Shown here one piece after another: positions 9,443 to 17,299 of a stretch of DNA of 64,000 nt. Origin of the DNA: Synechococcus sp. BSA11S. GTDB lineage: Bacteria > Cyanobacteriota > Cyanobacteriia > PCC-6307 > Cyanobiaceae. Position 1 is the stretch's first letter. Each line of letters starts with the position of its first letter. The notes under the pieces are model-generated. The model made no database searches. It was not told where the DNA came from and saw only the letters and a program-made list of their open reading frames with translations. Location of the stretch: contig NZ_VNWP01000002.1 in NCBI RefSeq assembly GCF_014224355.1, forward strand, positions 124,001-188,000, given 5' to 3'. A program made the position numbers and the translations under genes.

Positions 9443-10282
9443 TCAACGGCGCTGCTGGGCCAGCAGGCCGTGCCGGGGGGCGAACAGGAAGCTGAGCAGA
9501 AACAGCCCCGTCTGCACCAGCACGATGCAGCCCGCCGTGGAGGCATCCATCCAATAGCTCCAGTAGATGCCCAGCACGCTGGAGAGAACGGCTGAGCCGA
9601 TGGCGATCCAGGTCATCCGGTCGAAGCGGTCAGTGAGCAGGTAAGCGGTGGCTCCCGGTGTCACCAGCATCGCCACCACCAGAATGATGCCCACGGTCTG
9701 CAGGCCCGCCACCGCCGCCAGGGAGAGCACCGAGAGCAGCAGGTAGTGGAGGAAGCCCGTGTTCACCCCGATCGAGCGGGCGTGGGTGGGGTCGAAGCAG
9801 AACAGGATCAGGTCGCGCCGGAACAGCAGCAGCAACGCCAGCACCAGCAGGCTGATCAGCACGGTCTGCCGGATGTCGTCGGCGCTGATGCCCAGCACGT
9901 TGCCGAACAGGATGTGGGTGAGGTCGATGGTGCTGCGCACCTTTGAGACCAGCGTGAGACCCAGTGCGAAGAACCCGGTGAAGACCAGGCCGATCACCGT
10001 GTCCTCCTTGATCCGGGTCATCTGCTTGATGTAGCCGATCACGGCAACCGAGCCCACCCCGAACACGAAGGCCCCCAGGGCGAAGGGCAGGTTCAGCGCA
10101 TAGGCGATCACCACCCCCGGCATCACGGCGTGGGAGACCGCATCCCCCATCAGGGCCCAGCCCTTGAGGGTCATGAAGCAGGAGAGCAGCCCGCAGACTC
10201 CCGCCACCAGAGCGCTCACCAGAAGAGCCCGCACCATGAAGTCGTGGCGCAACGGCTCCAGCAGCCAGACCAGGGGATCCAT
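9443..10282 (-). CDS. mntB: Metal ABC transporter permease, probably manganese
   Basis: A 279-residue integral membrane protein of the ZnuB/MntB (ABC-3) family with about eight hydrophobic helices. Family segments: LKGWALMGDAVSHAVMPGVV near residue 40, VGIILVVAMLVTPGATAYLLT near residue 200. It forms the membrane channel of a divalent-metal importer. Its start overlaps the end of the ATPase gene at base 10282, so the two are coupled. Zn and Mn permeases of this family are hard to tell apart by sequence; manganese is preferred because of cassette order and the psbA neighbour. Confidence 0.88.
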   Translation of the reverse strand: MDPLVWLLEPLRHDFMVRALLVSALVAGVCGLLSCFMTLKGWALMGDAVSHAVMPGVVIAYALNLPFALGAFVFGVGSVAVIGYIKQMTRIKEDTVIGLVFTGFFALGLTLVSKVRSTIDLTHILFGNVLGISADDIRQTVLISLLVLALLLLFRRDLILFCFDPTHARSIGVNTGFLHYLLLSVLSLAAVAGLQTVGIILVVAMLVTPGATAYLLTDRFDRMTWIAIGSAVLSSVLGIYWSYWMDASTAGCIVLVQTGLFLLSFLFAPRHGLLAQQRR

Positions 10283-11085
10283 CAGGGCTCGCTCCCCGTT
10301 TCCGGCTGTGGCTCCACTCCCGGGCTGGTCAGCAGTTGCGCCGGACTGCCGCCGAAGGTTCGCGCCAGGTTCTCTTCGGTGAACACCTCGGAGGTCTCGC
10401 CGTAGGCCAGCACGGTCTTGTTGATCAGCACCACCTCATCGCAGAAACCGGTCACATGGGAGAGGTCGTGGGTGGAGATCAGCAGGGTGCGTCCCTCGGC
10501 GCGGAACTGCTGGAACAGCTCGATCATCAACCGCTCCGTGCGGATGTCGACGCCGGCGAAGGGCTCATCGAGCAGCAGCACCGAGGCGCCCTGGGCCAGG
10601 GCCCGCGCCAGGAAGGCCCTTTTGCGCTGACCGCCGGAGAGTTCACCGATCTGGCGGTGGCGCAGATGCCAGAGCTCCACCCGCTCCAGGCTTTTGCGCA
10701 CGGCCCGGTGGTCGTCACGGCCTGGAATGCGCAGCAGGTTCATGCCGCCGTAGCGGCCCATCATCACCACGTTGGCCACGTGGATCGGGAAATTCCAGTC
10801 GACGCTCTCCATCTGGGGCACGTAGGCCACCGCCTGACGACGCAGGGCCTGACGCAGGGGCAGGCCGTTGATGCTGATCTCCCCCTGGGAGGGGCGCACA
10901 AAGCCCATCAGGGCCTTGAACAGGGTTGATTTGCCGGCTCCGTTGGTGCCCACCAGGCCACAGATGCTGCCGGCATTCACCTTCAGAGAGACGTCGTGGA
11001 GGGCCACGACCCCGTGGTAGCTCACGCAGAGGTGGCTGACGCGGATGCGCTCGGCGTTGGGGGCCAGGTCGGGGTGGGCGGCCAT
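10282..11085 (-). CDS. mntA: Metal ABC transporter ATP-binding protein, probably manganese
   Basis: A 267-residue cytoplasmic ATPase. Walker A GTNGAGKS at about residues 46-53, signature IGELSGGQRKRAFLARAL near residue 147, Walker B SVLLLDEPFAGVD, and the switch His in STHDLSH. The YVPQMESVDWNFPI segment is typical of the Zn/Mn ABC-3 ATPases. ATG 11085 lies 4 bases after the stop of the binding-protein gene. It energises import through the permease encoded immediately downstream. Confidence 0.9.
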   Translation of the reverse strand: MAAHPDLAPNAERIRVSHLCVSYHGVVALHDVSLKVNAGSICGLVGTNGAGKSTLFKALMGFVRPSQGEISINGLPLRQALRRQAVAYVPQMESVDWNFPIHVANVVMMGRYGGMNLLRIPGRDDHRAVRKSLERVELWHLRHRQIGELSGGQRKRAFLARALAQGASVLLLDEPFAGVDIRTERLMIELFQQFRAEGRTLLISTHDLSHVTGFCDEVVLINKTVLAYGETSEVFTEENLARTFGGSPAQLLTSPGVEPQPETGSEP

Positions 11086-11089
11086 GCGA

Positions 11090-12073
11090 TCAGCTTCCCT
11101 TCAGGCCCTTGATCAGGGTGCTCACGTTGTGGCGCTGCAGCTTCAGCAGGGTCGGGGCGTCCCCCTGCGGCGAGGAGAGCGAATCGACGTAGAACACACC
11201 ACCGAAGCGGGCACCGCTCTGCTGGGCCACCTGGCGTTGCACCTTGTCGCTGACGGTGCTCTCACAGAAGACAGCCGGCACCTGCCGCTGGCGCACGGTG
11301 GCGATCAGCCGCGCCATCCGCTGGGGGGTGACCTGGGACTCTGCATTCACCGGCCAGAGGTAGGCCTCATCGAGGCCGTAGTCCTTCGCCAGGTAGGTGA
11401 AGGCCCCCTCGCAACTGGCCAGCACCCGCCTGGGCGCCGGGATCGTGGCCAGCTCGCGGCGCAACTCCTGGTCGAGCGCCCGCAGCTGGCCGCGATAATC
11501 CTCGGCGCGGCGACGGTAATCCTCGGCGTTGGCCGGATCGAGCTGGCTGAAGGCCTCACGGATGTTGTCCACGTAGATCTCAGCGAGGCGAGGGGACATC
11601 CAGGCATGGGGATTGGGTTTCCCTTGGTAGGCATCCTCGGTGATCGGCAGTGGCGTGATCCCAGCGGTGAGGGTGGAACGCTTCAGCTTCGGCATTCCTG
11701 CCAGGAAGCGATCACTCCAGCGCTCCAGGTTCAGGCCGTTCTCCAGCACCAGCGAGGCCCCCTCGACCCGGCGCAGATCGCTCGGGGTGGGCTCGTAGCC
11801 ATGGATCTCCGCCCCCAGCTTGGTGATCGATTCCACGCGGAGATGATCACCGGCCACGTTGCGGGCCATGTCGGCCAGAACGGTGAAGGTGGTGATCACC
11901 AGGGGGCGATCATCTGACCCACCGGCAGGGCTGGAAGGGGGCGAGGCGGCGGGTTCTGAGCCGCGGCAGCTCACCAGGGCCGGCAGCACGAGGGCGGCGA
12001 TCAGCCAGCTCAGGGCCCCAGCGCCAGGGCTCCGGCCTGCGGCCGATGCCTCTCCCCCTGGACGAGATCCCAA
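11090..12073 (-). CDS. mntC: Metal-binding lipoprotein of ABC importer, probably manganese (MntC-like)
   Basis: Cluster-9 solute-binding protein that captures a divalent metal outside the membrane. The four metal ligands of the family are visible: His in HGYEPTPSDL, His in NPHAWMSPRL, Glu in FCESTV and Asp in YVDSLS. A lipoprotein signal ends in LVSC. There is no ATG; TTG at 12073 gives a 34-residue signal peptide. The frame stays open to 12148, but that extension runs into the psbA terminator and lacks any reasonable start. No His-rich loop is present between the ligands, which argues for Mn rather than Zn. First gene of mntCAB. Confidence 0.85.
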   Translation of the reverse strand: MGSRPGGEASAAGRSPGAGALSWLIAALVLPALVSCRGSEPAASPPSSPAGGSDDRPLVITTFTVLADMARNVAGDHLRVESITKLGAEIHGYEPTPSDLRRVEGASLVLENGLNLERWSDRFLAGMPKLKRSTLTAGITPLPITEDAYQGKPNPHAWMSPRLAEIYVDNIREAFSQLDPANAEDYRRRAEDYRGQLRALDQELRRELATIPAPRRVLASCEGAFTYLAKDYGLDEAYLWPVNAESQVTPQRMARLIATVRQRQVPAVFCESTVSDKVQRQVAQQSGARFGGVFYVDSLSSPQGDAPTLLKLQRHNVSTLIKGLKGS

Positions 12074-12095
12074 ACGCCGCCACTCAGAGACGACA

Positions 12096-12101
12096 ATCCT
12101 A
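12096..12101 (-). promoter_or_regulatory. Candidate -10 box for mntCAB
   Basis: On the minus strand this reads TAGGAT, about 23 bases before the TTG start and downstream of the psbA terminator. No convincing -35 is seen, as is usual for many cyanobacterial promoters. Weak support. Confidence 0.3.
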
Positions 12102-12146
12102 GAGAAGCTCTGTCCGCAACAGCAGGCAGGCTGTTCACCCGGCAGC

Positions 12147-12173
12147 AAAAAGCCCCTGCCACAGGCAGGGGCT
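12147..12173 (-). terminator. Rho-independent terminator of psbA
   Basis: Read on the minus strand: AGCCCCTGCC, three-base loop, GGCAGGGGCT, then TTTT. A ten-base perfect GC-rich stem followed by a U-run, 46 bases beyond the psbA stop. It separates psbA from mntCAB. Confidence 0.85.
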
Positions 12174-12218
12174 GGAAGGATCCGGACTGTCGCTGCGAAG
12201 GAGCGGAACCAGCCTGGA

Positions 12219-13295
12219 TCAGCCGATGGAGGGAGCGGTCAGTGCCAGGGGCACGATCTCGCTGGTGGCCAGATCGAGCGGGAAGTTGTGGGCGTTGCGC
12301 TCGTGCATCACCTCGAAGCCGAGGTTGGCGCGGTTGATCACATCGGCCCAGGTGTTGATCACACGGCCCTGGGAATCCAGGATCGACTGGTTGAAGTTGA
12401 AACCGTTCAGGTTGAAGGCCATCGTGCTCACGCCGAGGGCGGTGAACCAGATGCCGACCACAGGCCAGGCAGCCAGGAAGAAGTGCAGGCTGCGGCTGTT
12501 GTTGAAGGAGGCGTACTGGAAGATCAGGCGACCGAAGTAACCGTGGGCAGCCACGATGTTGTAGGTCTCTTCTTCCTGACCGAACTTGTAACCGTAGTTC
12601 TGGCTCTCGCTCTCGGTGGTTTCACGCACCAGGGAGGAGGTCACCAGCGAACCGTGCATGGCGGAGAACAGGGAGCCACCGAACACACCGGCCACACCCA
12701 GCATGTGGAAGGGGTGCATCAGGATGTTGTGCTCAGCCTGGAACACCAGCATGAAGTTGAAGGTGCCGGAGATGCCGAGGGGCATGCCGTCGGAGAAGGA
12801 GCCCTGACCGAAGGGATAGATCAGGAAAACGGCGAAGGCGGCCGAGAGGGGCGCCGAGTAGGCGACGCAGATCCAGGGGCGCATGCCCAGGCGGTAGGAG
12901 AGCTCCCACTGGCGGCCCATGTAGCAGGCGATGCCGATCAGGAAGTGGAAGACAACCAGCTGGTAGGGGCCGCCGTTGTACAGCCACTCATCGAGGCTGG
13001 CGGCTTCCCAGATCGGGTAGAAGTGCAGGCCGATGGCGTTGCTCGAAGGAACAACGGCGCCGGAGATGATGTTGTTGCCGTAGAGGAACGATCCTGCGAC
13101 GGGCTCCCGGATGCCGTCGATGTCGACGGGGGGAGCAGCGATGAAGGCAATGATGAAGCAGATGGTGGCTGAGAGAAGACAGGGAATCATCAGCACACCG
13201 AACCAACCGACATAGATGCGGTTGTCGGTGGAGGTGACCCACTGACAGAAGCTTTCCCAGGAGCCAGCGCGTCCGCTGCGAACGGCCGTGGTCAT
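12219..13295 (-). CDS. psbA: Photosystem II D1 protein, Gln130 (low-light, D1:1-like) form
   Basis: D1 is the photosystem II reaction-centre core subunit, a five-helix thylakoid protein that binds the Mn4CaO5 cluster, P680 chlorophylls, pheophytin and QB. The 358-residue sequence is intact and collinear with known D1: [18 protein letters not shown] at the N-terminus, the QB pocket [18 protein letters not shown], and the Mn-ligand tail [18 protein letters not shown]. Processing after that Ala leaves a 15-residue extension starting TSEIVP. The MGRQWELSY segment has Gln at canonical position 130, typical of the D1:1 low-light isoform. Start is ATG 13295; frame upstream to 13394 is leader. Own terminator downstream. 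Confidence 0.98.
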   Translation of the reverse strand: MTTAVRSGRAGSWESFCQWVTSTDNRIYVGWFGVLMIPCLLSATICFIIAFIAAPPVDIDGIREPVAGSFLYGNNIISGAVVPSSNAIGLHFYPIWEAASLDEWLYNGGPYQLVVFHFLIGIACYMGRQWELSYRLGMRPWICVAYSAPLSAAFAVFLIYPFGQGSFSDGMPLGISGTFNFMLVFQAEHNILMHPFHMLGVAGVFGGSLFSAMHGSLVTSSLVRETTESESQNYGYKFGQEEETYNIVAAHGYFGRLIFQYASFNNSRSLHFFLAAWPVVGIWFTALGVSTMAFNLNGFNFNQSILDSQGRVINTWADVINRANLGFEVMHERNAHNFPLDLATSEIVPLALTAPSIG

Positions 13296-13506
13296 TGGAA
13301 GAATGAGGACGGGATGGATACGCTTGTCGTGCTCTGGCTCGGATCGGGCTGAAGCAACCAGAACCCAGCTTGAAACGTAAGAAGCGCTTCCCAACGCTAA
13401 GTAGAGCCCCTGAGTTGGTCAGGAAATCCTTCGAAACGTTGCCTGTATTTGAATAACTTCATGAACTGCTTCATCAACTCGTCATGAAGCATTGGTTTCG
13501 AGCCGG
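13296..13506 (-). promoter_or_regulatory. psbA upstream region
   Basis: About 210 bases between psbA and the upstream same-strand DUF697 gene. It should contain the psbA promoter and 5' leader. Visible structure: a perfect 10-bp palindrome GAAGCGCTTC at 13381-13390, and around 13455-13490 a near-direct repeat CTTCATGAAC/CTTCATCAAC followed by an inverted copy (GTCATGAAG). I cannot place a definite -35/-10 pair. Confidence 0.45.
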
Positions 13507-14904
13507 TCAGTCTGCTGTCCTGACCCCAGCACCGGGCTGGCTGAGCAGCCAGGCCTGCCCCTGCTGAAGAAATCCTTTCCAGTCGAGCCGTTCCGCTTCA
13601 GCAGCCCTGGCCACCAGCAGCGGGGCCTGCTGCTTGAGGGCCTGCAGGTCCATCTCGGCAACACCGCTGGAGAGGGCGAGCACGTCGGCCATCGCATGGG
13701 CCACCACCCGGGTGAGGTAGGCGGCGCTGAGGGCCTGCAGCGTTCCACCCACCAGCCAGGTGGTGCCCTCCAGCCGCATCGCGCTGAGCAGAGCCTGGCT
13801 GGTCCATTCCGTGATGCCCAGCGCCAGGGCTGCCTTGGTCAGTTCCGTGGCCGCTTCCCGCAGTTGCTGCATCTGCCAGGGGCAGGACCAGAGCTCGGCC
13901 ATCTCCTTGAGCATCAGGCCGTTGGCCACGGCCAGCACCAGCAGATCGACGCTGGGCAGCGGAGCCGTGAACACGCCTGCGGCCACCAGCCACTGGGTTC
14001 GCCGCACCAGTCCCTCCAGGCGCTGACGCCGAAGGCCCTCCAGCAGGCTCTGCCATTCCCCATGGAGGGCCTCCAGGCAGCGAAGCTCGGTCTGCAGCAG
14101 CAGGTTCCGGCCACGGGCCCGCAGCATCCGGCTGCAGGGCTCGAGCACCTCGCCGAGATCGTCGCCCTGGCCGCTCCAGAGGATCACCTGATCGGAAAGG
14201 TTCGCGGGCAGCTGGGCACGCAATTCCTGAAGCAGCCCTGGCTGCGACCCAGTGCAGGGGCTTGCCACCAGCAGGGCCACCGTCTGGCCCGCGGGGAGCG
14301 CTTCAAGCCAACGCAGATCAGCCGCCCGCAGGGGGGGCTCCAGGTGGAAGAGCAGCAGATCGCAGCGCTCGAACAGCTGCGGCCAGCGCCAGTCGGAGCT
14401 GTGGCCGCTCAGCGGATAACCCCAATGCAGACAGAGCGGCAGGGGAGCCCTCAGGGCCTGCGTCAGCGCTGGCTGGAGGCCTGCGGGCGGCAGGGTCATC
14501 CCGGCAAGGCCCACCTGAAGTTGCCGGCGGGGTTGACGGTCGCGCAATTCCTGGAGCCGCTGCCTGCGCAACTGCTGGTCAGCAGCCGTTTCGGGGCCGG
14601 CGGGCCCTGCCCGGAGCTGCTCAAACTGCTCGAGCAATCCCTCCAGGCGCTCCATCCACCCGCTCCAGCTGGAGGGAAGGCGGGGCTTGATCGGTGTTTT
14701 GCCTCTGCTCAGCCACCACATCCCGGCGGCAGCGGCGGCGGCCATCACAGCTCCTGACCAGCCGCCATGCAGGCTGTCTCCCACTACCAGCCCACCTGCC
14801 AGCACCAGCGCCGCTGGCATCCAGGGCATCCCCGGCCGCCACGTCGCGGCCCTGGCTTCGCTGGAGTGATCGGCCTGGGCCTGGGAGGCGGCGGGAGTGG
14901 TCAA
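13507..14904 (-). CDS. DUF697 (YcjF-like) membrane protein with degenerate GTPase domain
   Basis: A 465-residue protein. N-terminal hydrophobic pair (about residues 27-65), a middle domain where a P-loop would be expected but the sequence reads GLAGMTLPPAGLQPAL with no GxxxxGK[ST], and a C-terminal DUF697 domain (about residues 310-430) with LPSVDLLVLAVANGLMLKEMAEL and TLQALSAAYLTRVVAHAM. Cyanobacterial DUF697 proteins are commonly fused to Era/Obg-like GTPases; here nucleotide binding appears lost. Start is uncertain: TTG 14904 is the longest, ATG 14829 or 14820 would begin just before the first helix. Lies upstream of psbA on the same strand. Confidence 0.78.
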   Translation of the reverse strand: MTTPAASQAQADHSSEARAATWRPGMPWMPAALVLAGGLVVGDSLHGGWSGAVMAAAAAAGMWWLSRGKTPIKPRLPSSWSGWMERLEGLLEQFEQLRAGPAGPETAADQQLRRQRLQELRDRQPRRQLQVGLAGMTLPPAGLQPALTQALRAPLPLCLHWGYPLSGHSSDWRWPQLFERCDLLLFHLEPPLRAADLRWLEALPAGQTVALLVASPCTGSQPGLLQELRAQLPANLSDQVILWSGQGDDLGEVLEPCSRMLRARGRNLLLQTELRCLEALHGEWQSLLEGLRRQRLEGLVRRTQWLVAAGVFTAPLPSVDLLVLAVANGLMLKEMAELWSCPWQMQQLREAATELTKAALALGITEWTSQALLSAMRLEGTTWLVGGTLQALSAAYLTRVVAHAMADVLALSSGVAEMDLQALKQQAPLLVARAAEAERLDWKGFLQQGQAWLLSQPGAGVRTAD

Positions 14905-15007
14905 GGGGGTGGGGCTCTGCCGAAGCAGAGTCTCTCTAGCTCAGCCGACCAGTCCTGCACAGAGTGGCTGGATCACCCCCAGACTGGAGGAGTCGTGCGG
15001 CCTCGCC

Positions 15008-15538
15008 ATGGTTGAGACGGCTCTGCCCACCAGTCTGAAGCTCACCCCACGCCTGGAGCTGCAGCTGGCCCGGCGCCTGCGCGGGCAGCAGCGGGAGGAT
15101 CACTGGCACGGACGCCTGCCGGTGCTGCTGCTGGATCGTTGCTGGTTGCAGCTCCAGGAGGTGGCTGTGGAGCGGCTGGCGGCTCAGCTTCCCCCGGATT
15201 GCACTGCCGCCGCTCCCGAGCTGGCGGCATTCCGCAACTGGTGCAGGCAGGGCCTGAGTCCGGAAGCGGCCGAGGCCCACTGCTGGCAGGAGTTCGGTCA
15301 GGAGGCCTGCGGTCTGGCTCTGAAACGCCACTGGCAGGCCCAGGAGCGGGGTCATGGCGGTTGGACCCTGACGATGTATCTCGACTTCCTCTCCCGCTAC
15401 CGCCGCTGCTTCGCCATGGCGGGGCCTCGGCCCTTGCCGCTTCTGGTGATGGCCCGTATCGGTAGTGGCGAGCCCCATCGGCTGCTCTGGCTGGTGGCCC
15501 CGGGAACGCTTGATGCGGCACACTTGCCCCCTGATTGA
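15008..15538 (+). CDS. Conserved hypothetical protein
   Basis: A 176-residue soluble protein with no motif I recognise. It has an Arg/Leu-rich amphipathic N-terminus, several Cys and Trp residues in the middle (FRNWCRQGLSPEAAEAHCWQEFG) and an ordered C-terminal part ending RLLWLVAPGTLDAAHLPPD. ATG 15008 is chosen because the upstream extension is compositionally odd; GGAGGAG at 14984-14990 is rather far (about 17 bases) to serve it. It is followed 12 bases later by another hypothetical gene and then trpS, probably one transcript, and is divergent from the DUF697 gene. Confidence 0.65.
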   Translation: MVETALPTSLKLTPRLELQLARRLRGQQREDHWHGRLPVLLLDRCWLQLQEVAVERLAAQLPPDCTAAAPELAAFRNWCRQGLSPEAAEAHCWQEFGQEACGLALKRHWQAQERGHGGWTLTMYLDFLSRYRRCFAMAGPRPLPLLVMARIGSGEPHRLLWLVAPGTLDAAHLPPD

Positions 15539-15550
15539 AGGGCTCCGGCG

Positions 15551-16042
15551 ATGGCCGACGAGAACACAGCAGCAGTGCCCCAGCCTGAGCAGGAGCAGGC
15601 CGCCCGCACCCGGCGGATCGAGTCAGGACGTGGCGGCGGCGGCGGGCGTGATCGTGATGCGGGCGGTTTCCGCATCCGCCTGAGCGATAACGAGCTGCGG
15701 GCCGCCCATGCCATTCAGGAGGCCTTCCAGCTCCGCTCCACAGTGGCGGCACTGGGTTTCTCGATCCGAACCGTCGCCCAGTTGCTGGAGCAGGGGCAGC
15801 TTGAGGCCGTGCTGGCCGAGCACCGTGCCCATGGCGGCGGCGCCCGCCACGAAGGCGCTCCCCGAGAGGGGCAACGTACCCGCCGCGGAGCGGCGGAGGG
15901 TCGTGGTGAGCGGCGCTCCAGCCGACCGGATCCTTTCGCCCGGCCCAGTCGTCCCCCGGCCCCTCCAGCCGAGGCGGAGATCTCCGCTCCAGTGGATGAC
16001 GCGCCTCAGCCCTCCGTCGAGGCGGCTGAGATCCAACCGTGA
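15551..16042 (+). CDS. Conserved hypothetical basic protein with disordered ends
   Basis: A 163-residue protein with a Glu/Gln/Arg-rich N-terminus containing a run of glycines (GRGGGGGRDRD), a central folded segment of about 55 residues (FRIRLSDNELRAAHAIQEAF to VAQLLEQGQLEAVLAEHR) that looks like a small helical DNA- or RNA-binding module, and a Gly/Arg then Pro-rich tail. The flanking low-complexity basic regions suggest nucleic-acid contact, but that is inference. Its stop overlaps the GTG start of trpS by four bases. Confidence 0.65.
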   Translation: MADENTAAVPQPEQEQAARTRRIESGRGGGGGRDRDAGGFRIRLSDNELRAAHAIQEAFQLRSTVAALGFSIRTVAQLLEQGQLEAVLAEHRAHGGGARHEGAPREGQRTRRGAAEGRGERRSSRPDPFARPSRPPAPPAEAEISAPVDDAPQPSVEAAEIQP

Positions 16043-17055
16043 GCGGCAGGCCCCGGGTTCTCTCCGGTGTGCAACCCACCGGCGCACTTCACCTCGGCAA
16101 CTGGCTCGGGGCCATTCGCAACTGGGTCAGCCTCCAGGACAGCCACGACACCTTCTTCTGTGTCGTCGACCTTCACGCCATCACCGTTCCCCACGACCCT
16201 GCGCTGCTGGCGGAGAACACCCGTCGCACGGCGGCCCAGTACCTGGCCAGTGGCATCGATCCGGCCCGCTCCTGTGTCTTCGTGCAGAGCCAGGTCACGG
16301 CCCACAGCGAACTCACCTGGCTGCTGAATTGCGTCACGCCGCTCAACTGGCTGGAGCGGATGATCCAGTTCAAGGAAAAGGCCCGCAAGCAGGGCGAGAA
16401 CGTCTCGGTGGGGCTGCTGGACTATCCCGTGCTGATGGCGGCCGACATCCTGCTCTACGACGCCGATCTGGTGCCGGTGGGGGAAGACCAGAAGCAGCAT
16501 CTGGAACTGGCTCGCGACATCGCTCAGCAACGCATCAATGCCCGCTTCGCCCCTGAGGAGCGGCCGCTGCTGAAGGTGCCTGAGCCGTTGATCCTCACGG
16601 AGGGGGCCCGGGTGATGAGCCTGGCGGATGGGCGCAGCAAGATGAGCAAGAGCGATCCCAATGAGGGCTCTCGCATCAACCTGCTCGATCCCCCCGAGCT
16701 GATCAGCCGCAAGATCAAACGGGCCAAAACCGATCCGGTGATGGGGCTGGAGTTCGACAATCCCGAGCGTCCGGAGGCCGATAACCTGCTGGCGCTTTAT
16801 GCCCTGCTGAGTGGGGTGGGCCGCGAGGCCGCCGCCCGGGAGTGCGCCTCGATGGGCTGGGGCCAGTTCAAACCTCTGCTGGCGGAGGCGGCTGTGGAAG
16901 CCCTGCGCCCCCTGCAGGAGCGCTACGAGGCCATCCTCGCGGAACCGGGCTATCTCGATCAGGTGCTGCGCAGCGGCCGTGAGAGGGCCTCAGCAGTGGC
17001 GGAGGGCTCGCTGACGCGGGTGCGTGAGGCGATGGGATTCCTGCCGGCAAGCTGA
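16039..17055 (+). CDS. trpS: Tryptophanyl-tRNA synthetase
   Basis: Class I synthetase charging tRNA-Trp. The 338-residue product has the HIGH-type motif ALHLGNWLGAIRNW near residue 16 and KMSKSDPN near residue 200, plus the TrpS-specific LLNCVTPLNWLERMIQFKEK and DYPVLMAADILLYDADLVPVGEDQKQH. Length is normal for bacterial TrpS. GTG 16039 overlaps the preceding stop (GTGA), so translation is coupled to the upstream hypothetical gene. Confidence 0.96.
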   Translation: MSGRPRVLSGVQPTGALHLGNWLGAIRNWVSLQDSHDTFFCVVDLHAITVPHDPALLAENTRRTAAQYLASGIDPARSCVFVQSQVTAHSELTWLLNCVTPLNWLERMIQFKEKARKQGENVSVGLLDYPVLMAADILLYDADLVPVGEDQKQHLELARDIAQQRINARFAPEERPLLKVPEPLILTEGARVMSLADGRSKMSKSDPNEGSRINLLDPPELISRKIKRAKTDPVMGLEFDNPERPEADNLLALYALLSGVGREAAARECASMGWGQFKPLLAEAAVEALRPLQERYEAILAEPGYLDQVLRSGRERASAVAEGSLTRVREAMGFLPAS

Positions 17056-17299
17056 TCGTCGGCTTGAGATGGATCAGCGGCCCTGATCATCCAGCCCCCC
17101 GGGCAGGGCTTGCTTCTTGAGTTGCGTGTGGTAGGTCGGAGGGTCAGGGCCCCAGTGCTGGCCCTGCTTCGGCCCTGGTGGGCCCGCCGTAGCACGCGAT
17201 GTACACATCGAAGCCTAATTGTCCAGCCCTGGGCGACCACTGTTCCGGATGTGGTGTGCCAACCAGCACAGTTTCGCAATCTTTAAGATTTGATTCTGC
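17056..17299. other. Intergenic region with several inverted repeats
   Basis: 244 bases between trpS and the lysozyme-like gene. Seen: CAGGGCC at 17145-17151 pairing with GGCCCTG at 17160-17166, a further GGCCCTGG just after, and a perfect 14-bp palindrome CGATGTACACATCG at 17197-17210. A TAAGAT at 17284-17289 could be a -10 box only if the downstream mRNA is nearly leaderless. No tRNA-like fold and no T-run terminator. Confidence 0.4.

Noticed and set aside
14915-14930. CTCTGC-CGAA-GCAGAG hairpin as a terminator
   Set aside because: Lies between two divergent genes where no transcript should end, and lacks a T-tract.
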